64,000 bases of DNA, from contig NZ_JAVRHN010000010.1 of the NCBI RefSeq assembly GCF_031846645.1, positions 62,001 to 126,000 on the forward strand, read 5' to 3'. This stretch comes from Autumnicola psychrophila. GTDB taxonomy: Bacteria > Bacteroidota > Bacteroidia > Flavobacteriales > Flavobacteriaceae. The position numbers and the translations under genes are program-made. The notes below the pieces were generated by a model. The model did no database searches and had not been told where the DNA came from. It was given only the letters and a program-made list of their open reading frames with translations. Below, one piece after another: positions 32,615 to 41,821 of this stretch (the first letter of the stretch is position 1; every line of letters starts with the position of its first letter).

Positions 32615-32657
32615 AAGGGTAATTATATGGTTTACATGTAGTTACCCTTTTTTTTTG
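32615..32657 (+). terminator. Orphan rho-independent terminator
   Basis: AAGGGTAA at 32615-32622 pairs with TTACCCTT at 32642-32649, with further TACA/TGTA pairing inside, and a run of T follows. It is about 400 bp beyond the permease stop with no frame in between. It ends either a long 3' UTR or a small RNA that starts within 32.3-32.6 kb. Confidence 0.6.
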
Positions 32658-33020
32658 GTTCAAATTTCAACAAACGATGTTAAAATTAATGTGAGTTCAT
32701 CGTGAGTTCGGATCAATCCAGTTATTGTTATTTTTTTGTTGCAAAGGTGCCTCCAAAATGGCAATTATCAACCTTACTTAATTTATCGCCAACGGCTAAA
32801 AATCCGCTTATTCACAAACCGGAACTTCCAAATTAACCAAAAAATCTCCACTTACGGCTAAGTAAGGATGCTGACCGGCAGCTTTTTTTCTTCCCTCGAA
32901 AATAATATTAGCAAAAAAACCGGAATTTAGCGACTACCCTGCCCTCCGCTCCGGAATTGCTCACAACATAGATGAAAATCCTCACAACAGATAATCTAGT
33001 CCAGGGAGTAAATGGTAAGG

Positions 33021-33190
33021 CCCCCTCAGCAGATCAATACATGGAAGCGAGATTTACTAAAGGAGGCCGATATGGATTTTTCAAAGGCCTAAAAATCACA
33101 AGAATAAGAGAAAGAGGAAAAGAAAGACCAGCTTCTTAAAGTAATTCGCGAGCTTAAAGTGGAGAATGATTTTTAAAAAACACCTTGCGA
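33021..33190 (+). mobile_element. Decayed IS3-family orfA (transposase helper) fragment
   Basis: One frame reads PQQINTWKRDLLKEADMDFS, then two stops, then EKKDQLLKVIRELKVENDF and a stop. This matches the C-terminal half of IS3-family OrfA, where xWKxxLLExA is followed by a leucine-zipper stretch ending LxVENDFLKKxL. A one-base deletion in the T-run after the last Asp would explain the loss of LKK. There is no orfB and no terminal repeat, so it is a relic. Confidence 0.6.
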
Positions 33191-33432
33191 TAAAACCTTT
33201 ATAGGAGCTTAGAACTATGATAAGCAATGGTTATTCAAAAAACAATATTGAAGTATAATAGTTCCTTTTAGATTTCTATTGGTACTGAAAATGAGGGAAC
33301 ATAAAACCAAATATCATGTTTCTCTCCAAAAATATAAAATGGAAGCATCCTGGTTTAAAACAGGCATTAAGCTATATCTTAAAGCAACCTCCAGACCTAT
33401 TTTGCAATAAACCTGTTTCTTCTTTTTCAGAA

Positions 33433-34275
33433 TTACTTTTTTCTGTACTCCCTGGGAGTGCAATTATTCAATTTTTGAAAAGCTGTATTAAAACGATTAA
33501 TCGAATTGAATCCACAATCAAAAGCTATATCGGTAATTTTATTATTTGTGGTAATTAATTTCCGTTGAGAGTGCATTATTCTTTCCTGAATTATATAATC
33601 ATAAATTGTTGTATGAAAAGCTTTTTTAAAAATCACATTAGCATAATCAGGGTGTAGCCCTATTTCTCTTCCAATATCAGTGATTTTAATGGGTTTCATA
33701 AAATTTTGAGCGATATATAATGCGATTTGTTCAACCTTGCTTATTTCATCTATTTTAATCTGTAAGCGCTCATCATTTTTTAGTGGGTAAAGCCTAGAGG
33801 TCAATCGTAGTAATCTCGCTCGCATTTCGTATAAAGTAGCTTCCGGTGTGTAATCTTCAGCAAGATCTTTTACCCAATTTTCAAAAAGAAATTTATCATA
33901 CGTCGAATGCTCTCCTGAATCTTCTATGACAACCTGACCTTTAAGTATTCTATCAACGAAAAAAGAAGGTAGTTTCCATTCTAAAAACTGTGTCAATGGA
34001 ATAGTGCATACAAAATACTGGGCAGATTTTGTAAAATTCACAATTTGGTGTGGTATAAGACCCCAGAACAGAGAAAAGCTGTTTTCAGGAATGATGACCT
34101 TAGATTTTTGAAAAAGATAGGTTATGTTTCCCCTTATTAAATAATTTATTTCAATTTCATTGTGTCTATCTGGTTTTTTCATCAAGTTGGGCGTCCATTG
34201 CTCACATGTTAAACCATATGGGTTAAATTCTTTTCGTTCTTCGTTAAATGTATTTAATTTATCGGGATTCGACAT
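33433..34275 (-). CDS. AraC-family transcriptional regulator
   Basis: A 280-residue regulator. Residues 15-110 form a cupin-like sensing domain (RHNEIEINYLIRGNITYLFQ, then WGLIPHQIV). The C-terminus (180-280) has two helix-turn-helix motifs: ITDIGREIGLHPDYANVIFK, and ITDIAFDCGFNSINRFNTAF, then CTPREYRK, the AraC signature. It is divergent from the DUF1593 gene at 34371, with 95 bp between the start codons, so it probably controls the polysaccharide locus in response to a sugar. The ligand is unknown. Confidence 0.88.
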   Translation of the reverse strand: MSNPDKLNTFNEERKEFNPYGLTCEQWTPNLMKKPDRHNEIEINYLIRGNITYLFQKSKVIIPENSFSLFWGLIPHQIVNFTKSAQYFVCTIPLTQFLEWKLPSFFVDRILKGQVVIEDSGEHSTYDKFLFENWVKDLAEDYTPEATLYEMRARLLRLTSRLYPLKNDERLQIKIDEISKVEQIALYIAQNFMKPIKITDIGREIGLHPDYANVIFKKAFHTTIYDYIIQERIMHSQRKLITTNNKITDIAFDCGFNSINRFNTAFQKLNNCTPREYRKK

Positions 34276-34370
34276 GTTTGAATGAATATCAGATTAGTAT
34301 TGTAAATATATCGATGCTAAATTTACCTTTTTTGAAAATCCCATAGCCATTAGGCGAAAAATTTTAAACC

Positions 34371-36674
34371 ATGATAAGAATAAAAATTAAATATTTATTG
34401 ATTATTTTGATTGTCTTTTCTATTACAGTTTCTTGTAAGTCCATTGTAGAAGAAAAGGAGCAAAACTCAGCCTCAGAGGTAAGTTATATTAAGCCCAGAA
34501 TTATAAACACTACAGATCTGGGTGCTGACCCTGATGACAAACAATCAATGGTACGCCAGTTCGTAAGTGCTAACGAGTTTGATATGGAAGGGTTGGTAGT
34601 CGCCACCGGGTGTTGGAGAAAAACACAAAGCAATACTGAAATGTTGGACACGCTTGTGAATGCTTACGAAGCGGTATACCCCAATTTAAAAGTCCATGCC
34701 GAGGGATATCCCACCCCGGAATACCTTAAATCAATTTCTGTAATGGGGCAAAAAGGATACGGTATGAGTGATGTAGGTACTGGAAAAGACAGTCCCGGTT
34801 CCGATTTAATTATTGCCTCGGCAGATAAAGACGATCCAAGACCACTGTGGGTTATGGGCTGGGGAGGCATGAACACCATCGCGCAGGCGATTTGGAAAGT
34901 ACGCGAAACCCGATCTCCTGCTGAGTTAAAAAAATTCATTAGTAAATTGAGGTTGATAGATATTTTGGGGCAAGATGATGCAGGAGCCTGGATAGCCAAG
35001 AACTTTCCGGATGCTTTTTATATACGCGCTACGGGGGTGTACGGTTGGCAACCACCAAAAAATGGTGATTATCAACGTAATGACATTCAAAGCCATGGTC
35101 CGCTTGGCGCTATTTATCCAGATACGAAATGGGCTACTGAAGGAGATACGCCAGCGTTCATGCACATATATCCGAACGGGCTTAATGATCCCGAACAAAT
35201 TGACCAAGGCAGCTGGGGCGGTAGATTCAGTTTTACCAAAAAAGCAGGTATCCGCAGCATGTCCGAAGTGGCAAAAATCGAAAAGGATGGAGAAACTAAA
35301 TATGACCCGTATTATATGTATGGGAATACTGAAGAAGGTGCAGATGCGATAAAGCGTTGGAATGAGGGCTACAACAACGACTTTGCAGCACGTATGGACT
35401 GGAGTATCACGAGTAACTACAATGATGCCAACCACCACCCCGTTGCGGTGCTCAATGGGGATAAAACCAGAAGTGTTTTGCAAATGTCCGCATCCGTTGG
35501 TGACAAAGTTGAATTAAATGCCGGGGGCTCTTCTGATCCCGATGGCGATTCGCTTTCCTATAAATGGTCTTTTTATGATGAACCCAGTTCGTTTGATGGT
35601 TCGGTTCCCATTGAGAACAGTACATCTGCCAAGGCTACGATCGAAATTCCGGAAAATTCTGGGGGCAAAAATATACATATAATTCTCAAAGTTTATGATA
35701 ACGGTTCCCCTAATTTGTACGCTTATCGCCGAATGATCATTAATGTTGGATCTTCAAAAACAAACGCAGTGGGTGGTATGGTAGAGCCAACTGCGGGAGC
35801 CCCGTACACACCTTTTCCGACCGATGTGGTGGTGACCAGGGTCAACCATTTTGATAACATGTGTTGGAAAATTGCAGCCGCTGGAGGGACATGGTATTTT
35901 GAAAATGGGGAAACTGATGGTCAAACAGGATTTAGCAGCGCTTTCGACCAGGCCGGAAACGACTGGATCGGCAATGATGCCGATAGGGGCTATAATAAAT
36001 CTTCCAATAAAGGAGGTAAGCATGAGTATCGCGGTTGGCCGAATTTTGGTGAAGGTAATTTCAACCATCCCCAAAGAAACAGTAATTCAAAATCCTGGTG
36101 GGTCGATAAAAAAGGCAATAAGATAGCTTTCAATGAGAAATTGAAAGGAGACCATTTAATTATGAGAACCTCCAATCCCTCTTATGAACTGGAGTACCAT
36201 TTCTTTCCTACCCATGCCGCCATTAAAATAATAAAGGCTGAAGACAAGTATGCATTTCTTTATGAGGGCCCGATTGGTGGTGAACAGGAAGCTTCAATAG
36301 AAAAAGATTACTATGTCTTAAAGGATGGTATTCACAGAGAGGTAAAAGAAGGTGGTCTGGGATATTTAGAACCTGAATTCGGGAACAAATTTCCTTCCCC
36401 GTTCTTTTATCTGGAAGATAGCGATCCAAAAGACCGTCAAATTTTCTATGTGGGCGTAAAAAATGTTGGACCCGAAACCGCAGGTGACGAAGGTTGGAGA
36501 CAAGGAGAAAATATGGTGATTTTCAGCTTTGGCAGGGACGAAGATAAACGTGCATATTCCGGAACCGATGCCATTTGCGTATTCGGTTTTTATGAGAAAG
36601 GCCCGCATCAAGAAGTATCCGATTTTATAGAAGCAGGTCTGGAGAATCCGTTCAATCCCATAACGAAGCAATAA
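34371..36674 (+). CDS. DUF1593 (Sde182-like) lipoprotein with extra C-terminal domain
   Basis: A 767-residue lipoprotein (lipobox ending in Cys22). Residues about 43-345 are the nucleoside-hydrolase-like DUF1593 domain. It begins PRIINTTDLGADPDDKQSMV, with the acidic DPDD motif of that fold. Residues about 365-465 are the Ig/PKD-like Sde182 C-terminal domain (SSDPDGDSLSYKWSFYDEPS, later YAYRRMIINV). Residues about 470-767 are a domain I do not recognise (HFDNMCWKIAAAGGTWYFEN, FDQAGNDWIGNDAD, HEYRGWPNFGEGNF). The protein equals a fusion of the two products at 41821-43191 and 43253-44239. Likely role: binding or cutting a plant polysaccharide at the cell surface. Confidence 0.8.
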   Translation: MIRIKIKYLLIILIVFSITVSCKSIVEEKEQNSASEVSYIKPRIINTTDLGADPDDKQSMVRQFVSANEFDMEGLVVATGCWRKTQSNTEMLDTLVNAYEAVYPNLKVHAEGYPTPEYLKSISVMGQKGYGMSDVGTGKDSPGSDLIIASADKDDPRPLWVMGWGGMNTIAQAIWKVRETRSPAELKKFISKLRLIDILGQDDAGAWIAKNFPDAFYIRATGVYGWQPPKNGDYQRNDIQSHGPLGAIYPDTKWATEGDTPAFMHIYPNGLNDPEQIDQGSWGGRFSFTKKAGIRSMSEVAKIEKDGETKYDPYYMYGNTEEGADAIKRWNEGYNNDFAARMDWSITSNYNDANHHPVAVLNGDKTRSVLQMSASVGDKVELNAGGSSDPDGDSLSYKWSFYDEPSSFDGSVPIENSTSAKATIEIPENSGGKNIHIILKVYDNGSPNLYAYRRMIINVGSSKTNAVGGMVEPTAGAPYTPFPTDVVVTRVNHFDNMCWKIAAAGGTWYFENGETDGQTGFSSAFDQAGNDWIGNDADRGYNKSSNKGGKHEYRGWPNFGEGNFNHPQRNSNSKSWWVDKKGNKIAFNEKLKGDHLIMRTSNPSYELEYHFFPTHAAIKIIKAEDKYAFLYEGPIGGEQEASIEKDYYVLKDGIHREVKEGGLGYLEPEFGNKFPSPFFYLEDSDPKDRQIFYVGVKNVGPETAGDEGWRQGENMVIFSFGRDEDKRAYSGTDAICVFGFYEKGPHQEVSDFIEAGLENPFNPITKQ

Positions 36675-36718
36675 AAACATAACTTACATTAAATAATATT
36701 AACTTAAAATATATCGAA

Positions 36719-37756
36719 ATGCAAATCTATGTGAAAACTATACTTCTTGCGCTGGTTGCCGTTGTGGCATGCAAACCCTTAGCTACCCAGGAACCGACTT
36801 CCTCTGAAACTACCTCCAATGAGCGTTATCGCGTTATCATTACATCTGACTTTCCACCATTTCCGGTGACCAATAGTGATCCTGATGACGTGCAGTCGAT
36901 CGTTCGTTTCTTGCTTTACTCCAATGAATTAGATGTGGAGGGGTTAATTGCATCCGCCGGTACATTTGATATGGTTGCGGAAAAAGAAAATATCTTGGCC
37001 GCTCTTGATGAATACGATAAGGTTGACGAAAATTTACGAAAGCACGATGCCAAATATCCTACGGCCGATGCCCTTCGGGCCATTACCTATGAGGGCAAGG
37101 GCAATAACAACGGTATTAAAATAAAATGGGGATGTGACAAACAACCCGTTGAAGATATAATTGGAGAGGGTAAAAGTAGTGAAGCTTCAAATGCCATCAT
37201 CGCCGCTGCCGACAAGCCCGACCCACGGCCAATATGGATCGGTGTATGGGGTGGCCCCAGAGAAATTGCCCAGGCCATCTGGGATGTCAGCAATACGCGA
37301 AGCGAAGAGGAACTGAAAACTTTTATCAGCAAGCTAAGAGTCTACTTGATCGCATGTCAAGATGCTTCGCATGAATGGCTCATGAACGAATTCCCGGACC
37401 TGTTCATAATCGAATCCAGGAAAACATACCATGGTATGTTTCACAGTGACAGTAAAGAATGGGCCCAGGAGAACATTATCAACAATCATGGGCCGCTTTG
37501 TGCCATCTACCCGCCGGAAGCCATGGCGGGCCCCGGAGTTATCGAGGGAGACACGCCCACTTTTTTGCATCTGATCAGTGCCAATCGGGGTATTAATGAT
37601 CCTGAAGACCCAAGTCAACCCAGTTGGGGCGGAGAATATGTTCGCAAAGAAGGTACGAACCACTGGGTGGATGGACCTGGTGCGTCTGCTATTTCAAAAT
37701 GGAAAAATGACTATCAGGCCGAATTCAAGGAACGGGCAGACTGGTGTATCGAATAA
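36719..37756 (+). CDS. DUF1593 nucleoside-hydrolase-like lipoprotein (short type)
   Basis: A 345-residue lipoprotein (lipobox LVAVVAC, Cys18). It has only the DUF1593 nucleoside-hydrolase-like domain, with VIITSDFPPFPVTNSDPDDV near residue 40, DPRPIWIGVWGGPREIAQAI in the middle and SQPSWGGEYVRKEGTNHW near the end. It lacks the Ig-like C-terminal domain of the long type. It is paralogous to the protein at 40736-41821 and to the broken copy at 44324-44678. Nucleoside hydrolase catalytic residues cannot be confirmed, and the Sde182 family is described as polysaccharide-binding. It starts 44 bp after the long DUF1593 gene on the same strand. Confidence 0.8.
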   Translation: MQIYVKTILLALVAVVACKPLATQEPTSSETTSNERYRVIITSDFPPFPVTNSDPDDVQSIVRFLLYSNELDVEGLIASAGTFDMVAEKENILAALDEYDKVDENLRKHDAKYPTADALRAITYEGKGNNNGIKIKWGCDKQPVEDIIGEGKSSEASNAIIAAADKPDPRPIWIGVWGGPREIAQAIWDVSNTRSEEELKTFISKLRVYLIACQDASHEWLMNEFPDLFIIESRKTYHGMFHSDSKEWAQENIINNHGPLCAIYPPEAMAGPGVIEGDTPTFLHLISANRGINDPEDPSQPSWGGEYVRKEGTNHWVDGPGASAISKWKNDYQAEFKERADWCIE

Positions 37757-37793
37757 ATTGGCTTAGGACAAGTGTTTTCAAATTTTCAAATAA

Positions 37794-38120
37794 TACTGAC
37801 GCGTTAATTTTAATAATTAACTAAATCCAGTTGTTCTTTGTCATTTTGATTTGTTTGTTAATCGATTAAGATTTCATTCAAAAAGAGTTTTATCGAATAG
37901 ATCTCCAGTAATCGTACGATTTAATAAATTATGAGGTTGCTTTTTATATTTTACACGTTCCATAATAAGCTAGTTACATAATGAAAGACAAATCCGAATG
38001 TTGACTGCGTTTTTGGACTAACCCAATGAATTTTTATGGTCAAGTTCTGTTTTATCCATTTGAAGAAAGTCTCTATTTGCCATCTGTTACAGTAAAGTTT
38101 GGCTATTTCTAGAGCTGATA
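37794..38120. repeat. Intergenic repeat, copy 1 (about 327 bp)
   Basis: Starts TACTGACGCG and ends TTTCTAGAGCTGATA. It shares long blocks with 49501-49825, for example GTTGTTCTTTGTCATTTTGA, CATTTGAAGAAAG, CATCTGTTAC and AAAGTTTGGCTATTT, and its first half is shared with 39785-39940. It has no open frame of note. It contains an imperfect dyad around ATCGATTAAG...TTTTATCGAAT. The rest of the gap up to 38317 shows nothing I can name. Confidence 0.7.
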
Positions 38121-38317
38121 CTTCATGGTTATTGGACCAAAAAGTAAAATCGATGTTGTAATTATTGCAATCTCAGTATAATCCATCGTAGTCCTTGCTC
38201 TGCGAAAAGCACACATATCGTGCATATGGAATAAAGCGGCAAAATCTATATAAGAAATATTGCTCCAGTTACAGGAACTAATACTATTAATTTATTAAAC
38301 ATTAAAAAAAGAAAAAT

Positions 38318-39769
38318 ATGAATTCTAAAATTTTTTTATTGATCCTTTATTTAATGCCCTCAAATATTTTATTAGGGCAAACCATGTCAAATAATCAGGG
38401 AATCCAACCCTATCACGAAAACCCCTGGTATTGGCAGTATAAAGGAGCGCCAATAATGTTAATTGGGGGGAGTGACGAAGATAACATCTGGCAGTGGACT
38501 GGTGAACAACTGACCGATCATCTCGATTTGTTAAAATCAGTAGGTGGTAATTATCTCAGGAATACAATGTCTGACAGAGATGAAGGCAATATTTATGCTC
38601 CCAAAGAGATTGAAGATGGGTTATATGACCTGAACCAGTGGAATGAAGAATATTGGAGCAGGCTTGAATTTTTCCTTAACGAAACAGAGGAGAGAGATAT
38701 AATCGTGCAGTTAACGCTGTGGGATTGGTTTGATTTTTCTGCAGATCACCCGTATAATCCTAAGAACAACGTCAACTGGACAGTAGGCACTATTGAAGAC
38801 AAAGAGGATTTTTATGGTGGCTCCATCTATGAGAACAAAAAAGCAGTGCTGGAGTATCAGCACCGGTATATTGATAAGCTACTGTCGATAACCCTGAACT
38901 ACGATCACATCCTCTATAACATCAACAACGAGAGCACCATCGGGGCTGAATGGGAAACATATTGGGCGAAATACCTGAATGATGCTGCCAACTCACAGGC
39001 CAGAAACCTTCACGTTACCAGCATGCAGTTACTTCCGGGCAATTCGGTCCGCCATGTGATGACGAACAGGGATCTGTATTCCTTTGTTGAAGTCTCTCAA
39101 AATAATCAGAATGCCGCCGGATCCGTTGGTTACAAACATTATGAAAACCTGCTGCATTGGAGGAATATGATCAACGCTCAGCAAGAAGGGCCTATGCCGA
39201 TGAATAATGTAAAAGTATATGGAGTGGGTGTAGGTGCTAACACTGCAAGCGGTACAGAACAGGAGGCGATAGAACGGTTTTGGAGAAATATATTTGCTGG
39301 TTCGGCTTCTGCAAGATTTCATAGGCCGGCAGATGAAAGGTGGGGACTGGGTCTCACTGAAAAAGCACAACGTACCATAAAGGCAGCTTCGATGTTTTTA
39401 GAAGAATTCGATCTTTTCAACGCAAAACCCTATGAAGGCTGCGAGACGATTGGTAATTCTATAAGGGCTGATTATTGTCTGGCAAATGTTGGTAACGCAT
39501 ATGCCGTGTACTTTCCCGATGGAAGATCTACAGTTGCGTTAGACCCGTGGGTCTATATGGAGGAGGTAACCATTAAATGGCTAAATCTAACCAGTGGTGA
39601 ATGGGCAAAAGAAGAGACTATCACGTTAGACTGGACTGAGGTACCATGGGTAGGGCCTGACAGGGTTCTAGTCATGTCCCCGGGTAGCGGTATTGGAGGT
39701 CCTGAAGATGGTTACGGTAATGGAGATGCCTTTATCGGAATCATAGAACCCAAGGTCGACAATAAATAG
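38318..39769 (+). CDS. Putative exported TIM-barrel glycoside hydrolase (copy A)
   Basis: A 483-residue protein with a signal peptide (MNSKIFLLILYLMPSNILLG, then Q). The body looks like a cellulase-type (clan GH-A) barrel. An ENPWYWQYKGAPIMLIGGSD start resembles DUF4038-like hydrolases, QLTLWDWFDF lies near 131-140, and NINNES at 201-206 offers the Asn-Glu pair (Glu205) expected of the acid/base residue. An FWRNIFAGSASARFHRP motif and a beta-strand C-terminal domain follow. The exact GH family and substrate are not recognised; the neighbours suggest a pectic polymer. A full paralogue lies at 45275-46696, and a broken copy of its 5' end at 44688-45012. Confidence 0.68.
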   Translation: MNSKIFLLILYLMPSNILLGQTMSNNQGIQPYHENPWYWQYKGAPIMLIGGSDEDNIWQWTGEQLTDHLDLLKSVGGNYLRNTMSDRDEGNIYAPKEIEDGLYDLNQWNEEYWSRLEFFLNETEERDIIVQLTLWDWFDFSADHPYNPKNNVNWTVGTIEDKEDFYGGSIYENKKAVLEYQHRYIDKLLSITLNYDHILYNINNESTIGAEWETYWAKYLNDAANSQARNLHVTSMQLLPGNSVRHVMTNRDLYSFVEVSQNNQNAAGSVGYKHYENLLHWRNMINAQQEGPMPMNNVKVYGVGVGANTASGTEQEAIERFWRNIFAGSASARFHRPADERWGLGLTEKAQRTIKAASMFLEEFDLFNAKPYEGCETIGNSIRADYCLANVGNAYAVYFPDGRSTVALDPWVYMEEVTIKWLNLTSGEWAKEETITLDWTEVPWVGPDRVLVMSPGSGIGGPEDGYGNGDAFIGIIEPKVDNK

Positions 39770-39784
39770 ATAAAAAGATATGAG

Positions 39785-39940
39785 TACTGATGCATTAATT
39801 TTTAAATGCTAAATAGTCCGGTTGTTCTTTGTCATTTTGAATTGTTTAATATTCGGTTAAGATCTCATTTAAAGGTGTTTTATCGAATATTGAGTTCCCT
39901 AATATTGGCACAATTTCATAGCTTGAGAGGTGGCTCTTTT
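39785..39940. repeat. Intergenic repeat, copy 2 (partial, about 156 bp)
   Basis: Starts TACTGATGCATTAATTTTTA and matches the first half of copies 1 and 3 (GTTGTTCTTTGTCATTTTGA, TTTTATCGAATATTGA, CCCTAATATT). After about 39940 the similarity stops. It lies 15 bp behind the glycosidase stop codon, while copies 1 and 3 lie 37 and 14 bp behind theirs, so it is always at a 3' end. Confidence 0.65.
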
Positions 39941-40138
39941 AATCATGCTTAGCCAAGAGCCATATTTAGGCGTACAAAGAAAGTTAATTTTCCGGCGAAG
40001 TTCTGTAGTGGCTAATTCGGTTCGATTGGTGCCAGTGATTCCGGTTCAAGTGACAATTTATTATCCAGAGTTTTTTTGGATAGCCCAAAAAATCTGGCTA
40101 CAACTTTAACTAGTTAAATTACTTAAAAACAATTAGAT

Positions 40139-40170
40139 AAAAGGTTAGTCGAAGATCGGCTAGCCTTTTC
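40139..40170 (+). terminator. Hairpin with T-rich tail
   Basis: AAGGTTAGTCGA at 40141-40152 pairs with TCGGCTAGCCTT at 40156-40167 (two G-T pairs), followed by TTCTTGTTT. It is about 370 bp after the glycosidase gene and could end its transcript or that of a small RNA. Confidence 0.45.
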
Positions 40171-40409
40171 TTGTTTATCTGGTAAGATGGATTTAATAGT
40201 TGCTTGGATTTTAGCTAATGCAAAAAATAAAACATGACTACCAACAGGTAAACAAATTTAAAAAAAGCTCTTTTTTAATTCATTAATTTGAACACTTTAA
40301 AATTCGCACTCTAACTTAACACTTCCTTAACTTATTTAACCATCACGTAAGGGTATTTAACTTTTAGCTTTCCCAACTGCAGCAATAAACTGCGTTCCTT
40401 TGTATATAA

Positions 40410-40553
40410 TTTCAAAGTAAATATTGGGCAGGTTTACAAGAACCTGATGATGGCGTAAGTGCAGTAACCTATGTTGTGCGGGTACAAATTACTAGTCAAG
40501 AGAGCAATGGCTCATTTGACACCAAAGAAATAAAATATATATTGGTACAATAA
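40410..40553 (+). pseudogene. Possible 3' remnant of a lost gene
   Basis: One frame, open from a stop just before 40410, reads SKYWAGLQEPDDGVSAVTYV, then VRVQITSQESNGSFDTKEIK and YILVQ, and stops at 40553. There is no start codon near it. The sequence is protein-like and low in stop codons for AT-rich DNA. It may be the C-terminus of a gene removed by the rearrangements here. I do not recognise the family. Confidence 0.25.
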
Positions 40554-40735
40554 AATCTATTACGAAAAGAAAGTTTTAGCTTTTTATTATGGAACATGAG
40601 TATTGGAAAAAAACTCTTCAACAACCAGCTAGGTAAACTGAGTCTTAATGAGTATAGAGCTTTCCAAAAAATTAACATAAGTGAATTTCACCTATATAAA
40701 CCATTAATTAATTATCAATTTAAATATATAATAAA

Positions 40736-41821
40736 ATGCGAACAATTTTTTCATTAATTCTGATCACTGTCATTACCAGTTCAGTACCTTTTCAATACGT
40801 AAAGGCCCAAAATCAGAAAAAAGAAAAACTACGTGTGATGATGACATCTGACTTTCCACCAATTGGTGTGGTAAAAAGTGGAGATGATGTACCTAATACT
40901 ATGAAAAGTGATCCTGACGATATGCAGTCGATGGTTCGTTTTCTTTTGTATGCCAATGAATTTGATGTAGAAGGATTGATTGCTTCAGCCGGTACTTTTG
41001 CCATGGAAGCGCACAAAAAAAATATCCTCGGAGTACTGGATCAGTATGAAAAAGTTTATGATAATCTGATAACTTATGACCCGGATTTTCCTACAGCAGA
41101 TCAATTGCGAGCAGTTACTTACGAAGGCAAAGGAAACAATAACGGGATCAGCATCAAGTTTGGTTGCGAAAAACAGCCCTATACCGATATCATTGGAAAA
41201 GGACTGGATTCAGAAGCCTCCAATGCCATCATTGCCGCAGTTGACAAGCCGGATCCCAGACCCCTTTGGATTGGTGTTTGGGGAGGGCCAAGGGAAATTG
41301 CCCAGGCATTATGGGATGTAAAGAATACACGGAGTCCACAGGAACTGAAAACCTTTGTCAGTAAACTAAGAGTTCATCTCATTTACTGTCAGGATGCTAC
41401 ACATGAGTGGATGATGAATGAGTTTCCTGATTTGTTCATCATAGAATCACGTAAAACGTACCAGGGAATGTTTGGTGGCGATGATCCGGTTTCAGATCTT
41501 AACTGGGTGAATGAGAATGTACGTTACAACCATGGTCCTCTATGCGATGTATATCCACATGAAGGCATGGGGTCTACTGGTGTCTGCGAAGGAGACTCTC
41601 CAACTTTTCTTCATTTGGTTAGTGCCAACAGGGGAATAAATAATCCGGAAGACCCTACTCAGCCCAGTTGGGGAGGACAATTTACCCGTATTAAGGGAAC
41701 AAACCATTACGTGGATGGTCCGGGTAAGTCGTCCATATCCAAATGGCGTGAGGACTATCAGCAAGAGTTTAAGGATCGGGCGGACTGGTGTATTACTCCC
41801 AAATCAGAAAAATCAAAATAA
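40736..41821 (+). CDS. DUF1593 nucleoside-hydrolase-like exported protein (short type)
   Basis: A 361-residue protein with a cleavable signal peptide (1-25, ending KAQ). It has one DUF1593 domain, with MMTSDFPPIGVV, KSDPDDMQSMVRFLLYANEF, DPRPLWIGVWGGPREIAQAL and PTQPSWGGQFTRIKGTNHYV. It is the closest relative of the lipoprotein at 36719-37756, but is secreted rather than lipidated. The stop codon overlaps the next start by one base (TAATG), so the next gene is translationally coupled. Likely a carbohydrate-active or carbohydrate-binding protein of the pectin locus. Confidence 0.8.
   Translation: MRTIFSLILITVITSSVPFQYVKAQNQKKEKLRVMMTSDFPPIGVVKSGDDVPNTMKSDPDDMQSMVRFLLYANEFDVEGLIASAGTFAMEAHKKNILGVLDQYEKVYDNLITYDPDFPTADQLRAVTYEGKGNNNGISIKFGCEKQPYTDIIGKGLDSEASNAIIAAVDKPDPRPLWIGVWGGPREIAQALWDVKNTRSPQELKTFVSKLRVHLIYCQDATHEWMMNEFPDLFIIESRKTYQGMFGGDDPVSDLNWVNENVRYNHGPLCDVYPHEGMGSTGVCEGDSPTFLHLVSANRGINNPEDPTQPSWGGQFTRIKGTNHYVDGPGKSSISKWREDYQQEFKDRADWCITPKSEKSK

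Larger units (their letters stand above)
32221..33432. other. Gene-free stretch with mobile-element debris
   Basis: No supported gene for 1.2 kb. It holds a strong orphan terminator (32615-32657), a short tandem GTGAGTTC pair (about 32691-32719), the motif GATAATTGCCATTTT in inverse orientation (about 32757-32771) and a decayed IS3-type orfA piece (33021-33190). The stretch looks like the scar of former mobile DNA between the metal island and the polysaccharide locus. Confidence 0.5.
39941..40735. other. Gene-free stretch before the DUF1593 gene
   Basis: About 0.8 kb without a supported gene. It contains a hairpin at 40139-40170 and a short reading remnant at 40410-40553. The remainder is AT-rich and shows nothing I can name. 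Confidence 0.4.

Noticed and set aside
33316..33558. 80-codon plus-strand frame at the end of the AraC gene
   Set aside because: Overlaps the helix-turn-helix coding part of the regulator and has no family features.
34664..36680. Minus-strand open frames across the long DUF1593 gene
   Set aside because: Compositional shadows of the plus-strand gene, without signal peptides or motifs.
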